A stretch of 39,011 bases of DNA from Candidatus Kaiserbacteria bacterium (GTDB taxonomy: Bacteria > Patescibacteriota > Minisyncoccia > Phycocordibacterales > UBA918), in NCBI GenBank assembly GCA_016204695.1, contig JACQKD010000011.1, positions 1 through 39,011 of the forward strand. Reading direction: 5' to 3'. Shown piece after piece: positions 1 through 7,354 of this stretch. How positions within the stretch are numbered: the stretch's first letter is position 1; each line of letters begins with the position of its first letter. A program made the position numbers and the translations under genes. A model generated the notes under the pieces. That model was not told where the DNA came from, did no database searches, and saw nothing but the letters and a program-made list of their open reading frames with translations.

Positions 1-2
1 CC

Positions 3-1172
3 GCCACATCCACCTACGCATACGACCATACCACCGAGAGAATCAAAAAGACCGCAAACAGTGTCACCACCATCTACCCCAACGATCTCTGGAACAAAGC
101 AACGAGCGGCGCAACAGCCACCACCACCCGCCATATCTTTGATAACCAAGGTACTCTCCTTGCAACGGTGGAAGGCAACGGCGCCGCCACCTCAACCAAG
201 TACCTCCATCCCGACCATCTCAACTCCACCAACGCCGTCTCGGACTCCACCGGAGAACTCCTCCAAACCCTCGACTACTACCCCTATGGCGACGAACGCA
301 TCGCAACCGGTACCTTCACCTCCCAAAGACAATTCATCGGTGAAATCAAAGACCAAGAGACAGACCTCTCGTACCTCAATGCGCGGTACTACGATGGGAA
401 CAGGGGGCAGTTCACGAGCCAAGACCCGATGTTTTGGAGACTTACAGGCGACCTGCTCATTGATCCCCAACAGCAGAACTCCTACGGGTATGCAAGGAAT
501 AACCCCTTACGGTTCATTGACCCTACTGGGTTGTTCAATATCAAGACTGGTGAGATTGAGAAGGGCGACACTCTCAGTAAAATTCGCAACCAGATAAATA
601 AGGAATATGGCACCTCGCTTTCCGTATCTCAACTTACGAAGGCTAACGGTATAAAAAACCCCAACAAGATTTACACCGGTAACTTTATTGTACTGCCGGG
701 GCAGAATCCACGTCTAACATTCAATGGGCAATCTTTGCAAGTCTATGATAGGACATACAACACTGACGTACCGAGTTTAAATTGGACGGGAACATCGGGG
801 GATTCGTCACGGGGGTACGCATCTATCCCCGAAGGTTTGTACAGAGCAGATCCAGCAAACGTACAGTACTGGAAAGATGTTGGTTTCGCGAACAAAGTGG
901 GGTCTACCCTTAGCGAGCCTATCAGATATATGACATTTGGGATCAAGGAGAAAACAGGCTTCTGGCCTGGCGGTTCGTATGCATGGGGGGAAGCAAGAAC
1001 AGAACTAAGTAATATTGATACAAGCACCGAAAAAACAGGCTACTACATTCATGGTGGCTCAAGGGCAGGCTCGGCGGGATGTATTGACTTGACCGATGAC
1101 AACAACGCTTTCCATAGCTGGCTTTCTTCCTATGGGAAACCGATTGACGTCACAGTGAGCTATCCTCAATAG
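3..1172 (+). CDS. RHS-repeat polymorphic toxin, C-terminal part with LysM and L,D-transpeptidase-like tip (5' end outside window)
   Basis: The frame is open from the left edge and no start is visible. The first ~175 codons are RHS core (YD repeats, then the conserved end with QRQFIGEIKDQETDLSYLNARYYD and a NNPLRFIDPTG boundary). After the boundary the tip changes: a LysM-like segment (about nt 552-705, starting IEKGDTLSKIR) for peptidoglycan binding, then a domain ending in HGGSRAGSAGCIDL with its catalytic-type Cys at nt 1080-1082. An HGG...SxGC motif is typical of L,D-transpeptidase-fold enzymes and of the DUF2778/Tlde1-type toxins that attack peptidoglycan in the periplasm. Inference: a cell-surface or secreted antibacterial toxin whose cargo damages cell wall. 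The next gene begins 3 nt after the stop and sits where the immunity gene is expected. A housekeeping cell-wall role is less likely, given the RHS scaffold. Confidence 0.85.
   Translation, partial: ATSTYAYDHTTERIKKTANSVTTIYPNDLWNKATSGATATTTRHIFDNQGTLLATVEGNGAATSTKYLHPDHLNSTNAVSDSTGELLQTLDYYPYGDERIATGTFTSQRQFIGEIKDQETDLSYLNARYYDGNRGQFTSQDPMFWRLTGDLLIDPQQQNSYGYARNNPLRFIDPTGLFNIKTGEIEKGDTLSKIRNQINKEYGTSLSVSQLTKANGIKNPNKIYTGNFIVLPGQNPRLTFNGQSLQVYDRTYNTDVPSLNWTGTSGDSSRGYASIPEGLYRADPANVQYWKDVGFANKVGSTLSEPIRYMTFGIKEKTGFWPGGSYAWGEARTELSNIDTSTEKTGYYIHGGSRAGSAGCIDLTDDNNAFHSWLSSYGKPIDVTVSYPQ
10..432 (+). repeat. RHS core direct repeat, copy 1
   Basis: About 420 bp that recur at 1690-2112 with an offset of 1680 bp. 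The first ~120 bp are identical; the rest differs at scattered, mostly synonymous positions. Similarity ends close to the FTSQDP codons, where the variable tips begin. It could serve as homology for swapping tips by recombination. Confidence 0.9.
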
Positions 1173-1175
1173 AAT

Positions 1176-1643
1176 ATGAAATCCTTTTTTAAAAATGGTC
1201 TTTTTGTGTTCTTAGGAGGAATAGCGGGTTCTTTTGTGGCGAGCACTTTGATGATGTTTTACTATTTCAATACTGGTGTCTACTCATCTATTTTAGATGG
1301 GGCGTTCTCCGCTCAACCTATCGAACTTAGAGACATAATTGTGACACTAGGTCGTTTTTTTTTCATTCTCACCAGCATATCGGTACTTAGTACTTCTCTT
1401 GTTTTTTTTATTATCTTTTGCATTTTTGCCTTTTTCAATAAGGGGAAAGTTATAAGTGAGTGGTTATTATTACTTTTGTCCGGTATCGGAGTTCTTTTAG
1501 TTGCGTCTTTAATTACAGTCTCCGACATAATGGTGCCTTTGGGTCAGCCTAGAATTAGGATCACGATAATAGGGTGGGTCATGTTTGTCATTTGGACATT
1601 AACTGTAAATTTTGTAATTTTTCATCGAAAGAAACTTTCTTGA
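1176..1643 (+). CDS. putative immunity protein for the RHS toxin, four-helix membrane protein
   Basis: 155 aa with about four hydrophobic segments (residues ~8-30, 60-85, 95-117, 128-150) and a basic C-terminus (FHRKKLS). I recognise no family. It starts 3 nt after the toxin stop codon and is followed directly by a duplicated RHS core, the usual place of an immunity gene in toxin-tip/immunity cassettes. Its base composition is clearly more AT-rich than the flanking RHS DNA, as expected for a cassette acquired with the tip. A membrane location would suit protection against a wall-directed toxin acting outside the cytoplasm. The function is inferred from position only. Confidence 0.6.
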   Translation: MKSFFKNGLFVFLGGIAGSFVASTLMMFYYFNTGVYSSILDGAFSAQPIELRDIIVTLGRFFFILTSISVLSTSLVFFIIFCIFAFFNKGKVISEWLLLLLSGIGVLLVASLITVSDIMVPLGQPRIRITIIGWVMFVIWTLTVNFVIFHRKKLS

Positions 1644-1649
1644 GACTGA

Positions 1650-2371
1650 TTTATCTACTATGCTTTTTGCGCTTTTGACATCAGTATAGCCACCTACGCA
1701 TACGACCATACCACCGAGAGAATCAAAAAGACCGCAAACAGTGTCACCACCATCTACCCCAACGATCTCTGGAACAAAGCAACGAGCGGCGCAACAGCCA
1801 CCACCACCCGCCACATCTTCGACAACCAAGGAACGCTCCTTGCCGCTGTCGAAGGCAATGGCACCGCCACCACGACGAGATACCTCCACCCCGACCACCT
1901 CAACTCCACCAACGCCGTCTCGGACTCCACCGGAGAACTCCTCCAAACCCTCGACTATTACCCCTACGGAGACGACCGTATCTCCACCGGCTCATTCACC
2001 TCCCAAAGACAATTCATCGGTGAAATCAAAGACCAAGAGACAGACCTCTCGTACCTCAACGCACGGTACTATGATGGGAACAGAGGGCAGTTTACGTCTC
2101 AAGATCCGGTGTTTCTGAACATTGGTGTCGACAAACGAACTATACAAGTTATCAGGGATCCCCAACTACTCAACTCCTATAGTTACGCAGGAAACAATCC
2201 TTTGAAAAATACCGATAAAACAGGAGAGCTTATTGATATCCCATGGATTTCAAATAGTACATGGGTGCAAGAAGCTGCTCTCGCGGCGTACAATCATAAC
2301 GCTACATGGAAGTTTGCTATGGATCATCCACACATTACTTCAGTTGGTGTTGGGGCGTGGGGAAGACGGTG
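1650..2371 (+). pseudogene. orphan RHS core plus alternative tip fragment, no start codon
   Basis: The frame is open from just after a TGA at 1647-1649 and encodes RHS core and the boundary (LLNSYSYAGNNPLKNTDKTGE), then a short tip rich in W, A and N. No ATG, GTG or TTG with a plausible ribosome site begins it, so it is probably silent. This matches orphan toxin-tip modules known downstream of rhs and cdi genes, which act as a reserve for recombination with the expressed gene. The reading continues in this frame to 2720, but the sequence is no longer protein-like after about 2350, where another frame takes over. Confidence 0.7.
1690..2112 (+). repeat. RHS core direct repeat, copy 2
   Basis: Second copy of the RHS core, in the same orientation and the same frame as the copy at 10-432, but without an upstream RHS body or start codon. 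It lies directly after the putative immunity gene. Confidence 0.9.
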
Positions 2372-2974
2372 CATGGGGAGTTGCCGATGTACTCAAAATG
2401 GCGTCTTGCGTATGCACGCTCGAATCCGATCGATACCGACAACGGCTATCATCCGCAAAATATCTTTCGGCTGGTCTTGCGGAGCAAATGGCAGAATTAC
2501 ACACAGCAGGCGTATTTCCGCGTCGACCGGCATAACGCGAGCGCGAGCCCCAATCGCGCCGCCTCAAACGGTCTTCTCTTGTTTAATCGCTATCAGGACG
2601 GTGACAACCTCTACTACGCGGGCGTGCGAGTGGACGGCAACGCAGTCATCAAGAAGAAAAAGGGCGGGACGTATTACACGCTCGCCTCGAAAAAGATTTT
2701 GCCGGGGACGTACGATCTGACGAGTACGCCGACGCTGATCCCGAAGGATATGTGGATCGGTCTGCGGAGCGTAGTGACAAACGGGGTTGATGGCTCTGTT
2801 TTCCTCAAGCTCTATACGGATATTGGCAAGACGGGGCAGTGGACGCTTACTGCCGAAGCGATTGACGACGGAAAGTCCTATGGCGGCGCCGCGATCGTAA
2901 GCGAAGGGTACGGCGGTATTCGCACCGATTTCATGGACGTGAGTTTCAATGACTACCGTATGACGGCACAGTAG
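2372..2974 (+). pseudogene. lectin/LamG-like beta-sandwich fragment, truncated at its 5' end
   Basis: About 200 codons in a different frame from the preceding RHS fragment. The protein has a jelly-roll look: QAYFRVDRHNASASPNR, then FNRYQDGDNLYYAGVRVDG, KKKKGGTYY and an ending near DFMDVSFNDYR. This resembles the concanavalin-like domains at the C-termini of secreted carbohydrate-binding or lyase proteins. An ATG at 2387 could start it, but the domain's first strands seem to be missing, so it is probably the surviving end of a larger gene cut by the RHS insertion. A short stand-alone protein cannot be excluded. GC content is higher than in the immunity gene. Confidence 0.55.
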
Positions 2975-2988
2975 TCTCGCGCCCTGAC

Positions 2989-3026
2989 CAAAACGTCTCT
3001 TTTGTCTCGGCGAAGGAGGCGTTTTG
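2989..3026. other. imperfect hairpin between the lectin fragment and the FIST gene
   Basis: CAAAACG at 2989-2995 pairs with CGTTTTG at 3020-3026, with TCTC/GAGG inside. No T tract follows, so it is at best a weak terminator. The rest of 2975-3119 shows no other gene. Confidence 0.35.
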
Positions 3027-3119
3027 CGGCACGTCGTGGATAACTGCCGGTGGGATCTCCTTCTGAAACGCTGTACACTGGTACGGTACGCAACCTTAAA
3101 AGATGACTCACGTATTGTT

Positions 3120-4271
3120 ATGAAAATCGAACAGAAAAAATGGACTCCGGAAGGAGGATGGAAGACGCTTACCGCTGAGCCGCTCGGCGAATCCCCCGAT
3201 CTAGTCTTCGTCTTTGGCGGGACGGCGCTCGTGAAGGACCATGCGCGATTCGACGAGGTACGTGCCTGGTATCCGCAGTCGCATGTCTTGAGCGCCTCAA
3301 CGGCGGGGGAAATTATCAGAACGGAAGTTTCCGACGATACGCTGGTGCTGACGGCGATCAAATTCGAAAAAACCACGCTCCGATTCGCCGAAGCAAGTAT
3401 CACGGATGCTGAGGAAAGCGAGACGGTTGGTAAGTCGCTCACGCGGGCGCTTCCCAAAGATGGTCTTGTGCACGCGATGATTTTTTCAGACGGCCTGTCG
3501 GTCAACGGCACAGCGCTCGTCAAAGGACTCCTCTCCGAACTGCCGGAACATGTGTCGGTCACCGGAGGGCTGGTGGGAGACGGCGCGCGCTTCAAGGAGA
3601 CGGTGGTTGGACTCGACGCGCTACCCGCGGAAAAGAAGCTTGTTTGCATCGGCTTTTATGGCGAACATATCAAGGTCGGCTACGGTTCGCTCGGCGGCTG
3701 GGATCCGTTCGGTGTCGCCCGGACGATCACGAAGGCGCAAGGGAATGTACTCTATGAGCTTGACGGCAAGCCCGCGCTCACGCTCTATAAGGAGTATCTC
3801 GGCGAGCTCGCGGGAGAGCTACCCGCAAGCGGCCTGCTTTTCCCTTTGTCGCTCAAGGTGAAGACCGAAACGGGGGAAGAAGTAGACGTCGTGCGTACGA
3901 TCCTTGCCGTTGACGAGCAAGCGCAGTCCATGACGTTTGCGGGCGACATGCCGGAGGGGGTCGTCGTGCGTCTCATGAAGGCAAACTTCGACCGTCTCGT
4001 CGACGGCGCCTCCGGCGCCGCAGGCATGAGTATCGAATCGCAGGGCACAGGGAAGGCGGAGCTTGCCATTCTCGTGAGTTGCATCGGCCGGAAGCTCGTG
4101 CTCAAAGAGCGCGTCGAGGAAGAAGTCGAGGCGGTCATGGAGAAAGTCGGAGCGCAGGCGGCGATTGTCGGCTTCTATTCCTATGGCGAGATCAGCCCGA
4201 CTGCTCCCACGGAGCGCCAGTGTCAGCTCCACAATCAGACGATGACCATCACGACCTTTAGGGAAACATAA
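3120..4271 (+). CDS. FIST domain sensory protein
   Basis: 383 aa. The N-terminal half is FIST_N-like (FVFGGTALVKD, STAGEI, IFSDGLSVNG, VTGGLVGDGARF), the C-terminal half FIST_C-like (LGGWDPFG, LYKEYLG, LLFPLSL, ILVSCIGRKLVL, VGFYSYGEISP). FIST domains are thought to bind small ligands such as amino acids and usually feed two-component or cyclic-dinucleotide signalling. I chose ATG 3120, where the family's usual N-terminus (MKIEQKKWTPEGGW) begins; the frame is open upstream to 3024, but that part reads as spacer. The stop is 5 nt before the histidine kinase start, so the two are almost surely co-transcribed and the FIST protein is the likely input module of the kinase. Confidence 0.9.
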   Translation: MKIEQKKWTPEGGWKTLTAEPLGESPDLVFVFGGTALVKDHARFDEVRAWYPQSHVLSASTAGEIIRTEVSDDTLVLTAIKFEKTTLRFAEASITDAEESETVGKSLTRALPKDGLVHAMIFSDGLSVNGTALVKGLLSELPEHVSVTGGLVGDGARFKETVVGLDALPAEKKLVCIGFYGEHIKVGYGSLGGWDPFGVARTITKAQGNVLYELDGKPALTLYKEYLGELAGELPASGLLFPLSLKVKTETGEEVDVVRTILAVDEQAQSMTFAGDMPEGVVVRLMKANFDRLVDGASGAAGMSIESQGTGKAELAILVSCIGRKLVLKERVEEEVEAVMEKVGAQAAIVGFYSYGEISPTAPTERQCQLHNQTMTITTFRET

Positions 4272-4276
4272 CAACG

Positions 4277-5278
4277 ATGCATCACGTCCTTGGGCGACAG
4301 ATCAGAAAGGTATGGGGCGAAACACTGCCGGCTTCCCCGGAGCTTGCCGCCTTTCTTCGGATAGTGAGCGACACGTATGACGACTACGACAGAGATCGCG
4401 AGCTTTTGGAACGATCTTTTGACATCAGTTCCAAGGAATTTCTCGAGCTCAACAACCGGGTGCTCACGCTCCTTCAAGAGTTGCGGATTGAAAAAGAGGG
4501 GGTGGAACAGAGAATTATCGAACGCACCAAAGAGCTTACGACGGCAAACGAACGTCTGCGCGAACTAGACAAAGTGAAGACGGAATTCATCTCGGTCGCG
4601 GCGCATCAGTTGCGTACGCCGCTTTCGGCCGTGAAATGGACACTCTCGCTTCTCATCGATGAGCATGCGGAAAACCTAACGTCACAGCAAAAAAGCTTGC
4701 TCATGAAGGGCTACGAAAGCAATGAGCGCACGATCAATCTCATCAACAAGATGCTCGTGGTCACTCGCATCGAGTCGGGGAAGATGCAGTATGAGTTGCA
4801 ACAGATCCACATTGAAGATCTGATTGATACCGTACTTCTCGACTTTGTGGGAGAAGTGGAAACGCGTCACGCGACACTCTCATTCAAGCGCCCGATAGAG
4901 CAACTGCCGTATATAGAGGCGGATCCGGAGAAGATCCGGGCCGTAATCCAAAACTTCGTCGAGAACGCGCTCTACTACACCGGCACCGGCGGAGTCGTGA
5001 CAGTATCGGCTGTGCAAGACGGCGACTCCATACGGGTGTCGGTGGAGGACAACGGCATCGGTATTCCGGCGGGACAGCAACTCGGTATCTTCAACAAATT
5101 TTTTCGCGCCGACAATGCCGCAAAAGTGAAAACCGACGGCTCCGGGCTCGGCCTCTTCGTGGCGAAGAACATTATCGATCGGCACGGCGGCACGATCGGT
5201 TTTCACAGCAAGGAGCACGTCGGCACGACTTTTTACTTTACCCTCCCGACATTGCCCCATGCGGCAGGCGGGACGTAG
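4277..5278 (+). CDS. soluble sensor histidine kinase
   Basis: 333 aa, no membrane segment. A helical N-terminus and coiled coil (~55-100) lead to a HisKA domain with H-box AAHQLRTPL (phospho-accepting His110), then a HATPase domain with N-box QNFVENAL (Asn230), G1 box DNGIGI (258-263) and G2 box GSGLGL (288-293). All catalytic boxes are intact. There is no PAS, GAF or extracytoplasmic sensor of its own, so the FIST protein encoded 5 nt upstream is a good candidate for the sensory subunit. The double-receiver protein downstream is the obvious phosphoacceptor, although a 186-nt spacer holding a repeat element and its own promoter-like box separates them. Confidence 0.93.
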   Translation: MHHVLGRQIRKVWGETLPASPELAAFLRIVSDTYDDYDRDRELLERSFDISSKEFLELNNRVLTLLQELRIEKEGVEQRIIERTKELTTANERLRELDKVKTEFISVAAHQLRTPLSAVKWTLSLLIDEHAENLTSQQKSLLMKGYESNERTINLINKMLVVTRIESGKMQYELQQIHIEDLIDTVLLDFVGEVETRHATLSFKRPIEQLPYIEADPEKIRAVIQNFVENALYYTGTGGVVTVSAVQDGDSIRVSVEDNGIGIPAGQQLGIFNKFFRADNAAKVKTDGSGLGLFVAKNIIDRHGGTIGFHSKEHVGTTFYFTLPTLPHAAGGT

Positions 5279-5295
5279 ATGCTTGAGGAAGCGCG

Positions 5296-5396
5296 GGGTG
5301 AGGAAGCATGGGATGCTTCCGCAAGACTTATTGAGGGCCTTTGTGAGGAACGAAACAAAAGACCCAATGAGTGGACGGCGCCTGTAAGGCGCTTCC
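5296..5396 (+). repeat. dispersed three-hairpin element, family A copy 1 (intergenic)
   Basis: Hairpin 1: GGAAGCAT, loop GGG, ATGCTTCC (5302-5320). Conserved linker CCGCAAGA. Hairpin 2: ACTTATTG (5326-5333) with CAATGAGT (5365-5372), a bulged A, and inner TTTGT/ACAAA. Hairpin 3: GCGCCT, loop GTA, AGGCGC (5378-5392). The same layout recurs at 13306-13404 (minus), 14171-14265 and 27481-27583. This copy lies between the kinase and response-regulator genes. Confidence 0.85.
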
Positions 5397-5449
5397 GCAA
5401 ATTTCTCTCAGATGTACAGATCCAAAAAGGACCGGGAAAACCTTTATGA

Positions 5450-5455
5450 TACAAT
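5450..5455 (+). promoter_or_regulatory. -10 element TACAAT, probable leaderless start of the receiver gene
   Basis: TACAAT ends 9 nt before the ATG at 5465, so transcription should begin at or next to the start codon. No good -35 is visible. Confidence 0.5.
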
Positions 5456-5464
5456 CGTAACAGT

Positions 5465-6280
5465 ATGGAAACTAAGAAAAAACAAGCGGAAAAAACGAGG
5501 GCAAAAATATTAATCATCGAAGACGAGGTCATTCTCGGCGAATTGCTTCTTGAGAAGCTGACCGCCGAAGGGTACGATGCGGTGTGGAAGGTGGACGGCG
5601 AGGAGGGTATTGCGGCGATGCGTGAGGCGCGGCCGGATATGGTGCTTCTCGATATCGTCATGCCGAAAAAAGACGGGTATGAAGTACTCGAAGAGATGCA
5701 GGCTGACTCTGGACTCAAAAGCATCCCGGTCATTGTGATCTCGAATTCCGGCCAGCCGGTCGAGATAGAAAAAATACTCGAACTGGGCGTCAAAGATTAT
5801 ATTGTGAAAGCGCAGTTCAGTCCGGCTGAGGTGCTCGAAAAGATGGCAAAGTGGCTGGGGGCCGGGGAGTCGTCGGAGCCGCCTTCCGAAGACGCTCAGA
5901 GGGCGAAGATTCTCATTGTGGAGGACGATCCGTTTCTCTCGTCGATCACCGTTTCTCACCTTGAGGAACACGGCTTTTTCGTGTCGGTGGCGACTGACGG
6001 GGAGCAAGCGCTTTCTCTGATCGAGAAACAGATACCGGATCTCGTACTCCTCGATATTGTCATGCCGGGGATAAACGGATTCGAGGTACTCCGACGCATC
6101 AAGGAAGACGACCGTACCAAGCAGGTGTCGGTCATTATGTTCTCCAATCTGGGACAGGAACATGAGATTGAAGATGCAAAAAAGATGGGGGCTGACGCAT
6201 TTTTGGTCAAGGCGAAATTTACGCCGCGGGAAGTTCTGGAAAAAGTTGAACATCTGCTGAAGGAGAAGGGTGTGATATAA
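5465..6280 (+). CDS. double-receiver response regulator (REC-REC)
   Basis: 271 aa made of two complete receiver domains and no output domain. REC1 (~13-131): acidic pocket IIEDE, phospho-acceptor Asp63 in LLDIVMP, Ser93, Lys115. REC2 (~147-268): pocket IVEDD, Asp197 in LLDIVMP, Ser227, Lys249. Both keep all key residues, so both can probably be phosphorylated. The protein may act by protein-protein contact or as a phosphorelay branch of the kinase encoded upstream. The domains are linked by a Glu/Ser/Pro-rich stretch (~132-145). The spacing to the next gene is 17 nt. Confidence 0.9.
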   Translation: METKKKQAEKTRAKILIIEDEVILGELLLEKLTAEGYDAVWKVDGEEGIAAMREARPDMVLLDIVMPKKDGYEVLEEMQADSGLKSIPVIVISNSGQPVEIEKILELGVKDYIVKAQFSPAEVLEKMAKWLGAGESSEPPSEDAQRAKILIVEDDPFLSSITVSHLEEHGFFVSVATDGEQALSLIEKQIPDLVLLDIVMPGINGFEVLRRIKEDDRTKQVSVIMFSNLGQEHEIEDAKKMGADAFLVKAKFTPREVLEKVEHLLKEKGVI

Positions 6281-6297
6281 GAACCTATCTGAACGCT

Positions 6298-6804
6298 ATG
6301 AGAAAACTACTGACGGTGCTTGTTATCATCGCGATTCCCCTGATTTATTTTTTGTATATGTTCCAAGATGATACGCCGATCGTGCCGCCACGGATAGGAC
6401 AGGAGCCACCGCTCATCAGGATCGGCAACGTGCCTCTGCGTGTGGAAGTTGCCGATACTCCCGCATTACGGGAGCGAGGGCTTGGCGGGCGCGACACGCT
6501 TGCGCCGACGGAAGGCATGCTTTTTATCTTTGACAAAAGCGATTACCACAAGATCTGGATGCTCGACATGAAGCTCGTGATCGACGTCATATGGGTGGAT
6601 GAACAATTTACGGTCGTGGACATCAAGAAGGAGTTGCGTCCGGACACGTATCCGCGGATATTTGAACCAAAAGTACCGGCGCGATTCGTGATCGAAACAA
6701 ACCAAAATTATACCGAATCATTCGGGATCAAGATCGGGGACAAGGTGACCATACCGGACGACCTTATCCCCGAAGATCTCAAAAATACGCCCGAACAGCA
6801 GTAG
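6298..6804 (+). CDS. DUF192 family membrane-anchored protein
   Basis: 168 aa. An N-terminal hydrophobic segment (residues 4-20) serves as signal anchor; the rest is a DUF192 domain with the usual order: VEVADTPALRERGLGGR, GMLFIFDKSDYHKIWMLDMK, IDVIWVD, PARFVIE and GDKVTIP. The family is widespread and its biochemical role is not settled. It starts 17 nt after the response-regulator stop and probably shares its transcript. Length and domain order are normal for the family. Confidence 0.88.
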   Translation: MRKLLTVLVIIAIPLIYFLYMFQDDTPIVPPRIGQEPPLIRIGNVPLRVEVADTPALRERGLGGRDTLAPTEGMLFIFDKSDYHKIWMLDMKLVIDVIWVDEQFTVVDIKKELRPDTYPRIFEPKVPARFVIETNQNYTESFGIKIGDKVTIPDDLIPEDLKNTPEQQ

Positions 6805-6836
6805 ATTTCCGGTTTTTGAGTTTTTATTGTATACTA

Positions 6837-7218
6837 TCGGCGTACCGGATAGTTGCCTCGTCGTCAATGGCGGGGAGGAAAGTCCGAACACGCCTCGCCG
6901 CGCAAGCGGCGAGAGCAGGGTAGCGGGTAACGCCCGCCTGGGGAAGCCCACGGGATGCGAGCAGAGACGTCCGGAGCGAGAGCGAAGGACATCTCCCGGC
7001 CGACACGGTCGAGAGATGAGCTTTCATGGCGACATGAGAGGTGAAACGGCTAAATTCCTACCCGCGTGCAAGGCCGTGTCTTTTCTGGAGGCATATGCCC
7101 GGAAGAGAAGTGCCGCTTGAGATGTATGGCAACATGCATCCCAGATAAATAGCTATCGTCCCGTACGGACAGCTTCGTCCGTACGGGATACAGAATTCGG
7201 CTTATAGGTACATCGAGC
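6837..7218 (+). ncRNA. rnpB: RNase P RNA
   Basis: The catalytic RNA of RNase P, which removes tRNA 5' leaders. Universal blocks are present: GAGGAAAGTCCG at 6875-6886, a GGGTAACGCCCGCC-type block near 6926, AGATAAATAGC at ~7143 and ACAGAATTCGGCTTATAG at 7190-7207. The ends pair as P1 (TCGGCGTACC at 6837-6846 with GGTACATCGA at 7207-7216). A -10 box TATACT lies at 6830-6835. A long hairpin (7160-7186, CCCGTACGGAC with its complement) sits just before the 3' block. It is followed by a strong terminator. Exact ends are uncertain by a few bases. Confidence 0.95.
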
Positions 7219-7226
7219 GAGCACAA

Positions 7227-7258
7227 ATACCGGCCTCCGTCAGGAGGCCGGTATTTTT
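7227..7258 (+). terminator. intrinsic terminator of rnpB
   Basis: 12-bp perfect stem ATACCGGCCTCC (7227-7238) and GGAGGCCGGTAT (7243-7254), loop GTCA, followed by TTTT. Confidence 0.93.
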
Positions 7259-7354
7259 CGTCTCTTCAACAGGTGTCAGATTTGGTTCTCTGTCGGCTGT
7301 GTTATGCTGTAGGCATCCCCGAGAGGGAGGTTATAAGTACACGCTTAATTCCAT

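Noticed and set aside
2109-2720. Full 203-aa continuation of the RHS frame as a toxin tip
   Set aside because: After about 2350 the translation becomes Arg/Ser/Thr-rich low-quality sequence, while another frame gives a coherent beta-sandwich domain.
2564-3649. 361-aa minus-strand ORF
   Set aside because: It is the antisense shadow of the lectin fragment and FIST gene and has no recognisable protein features.
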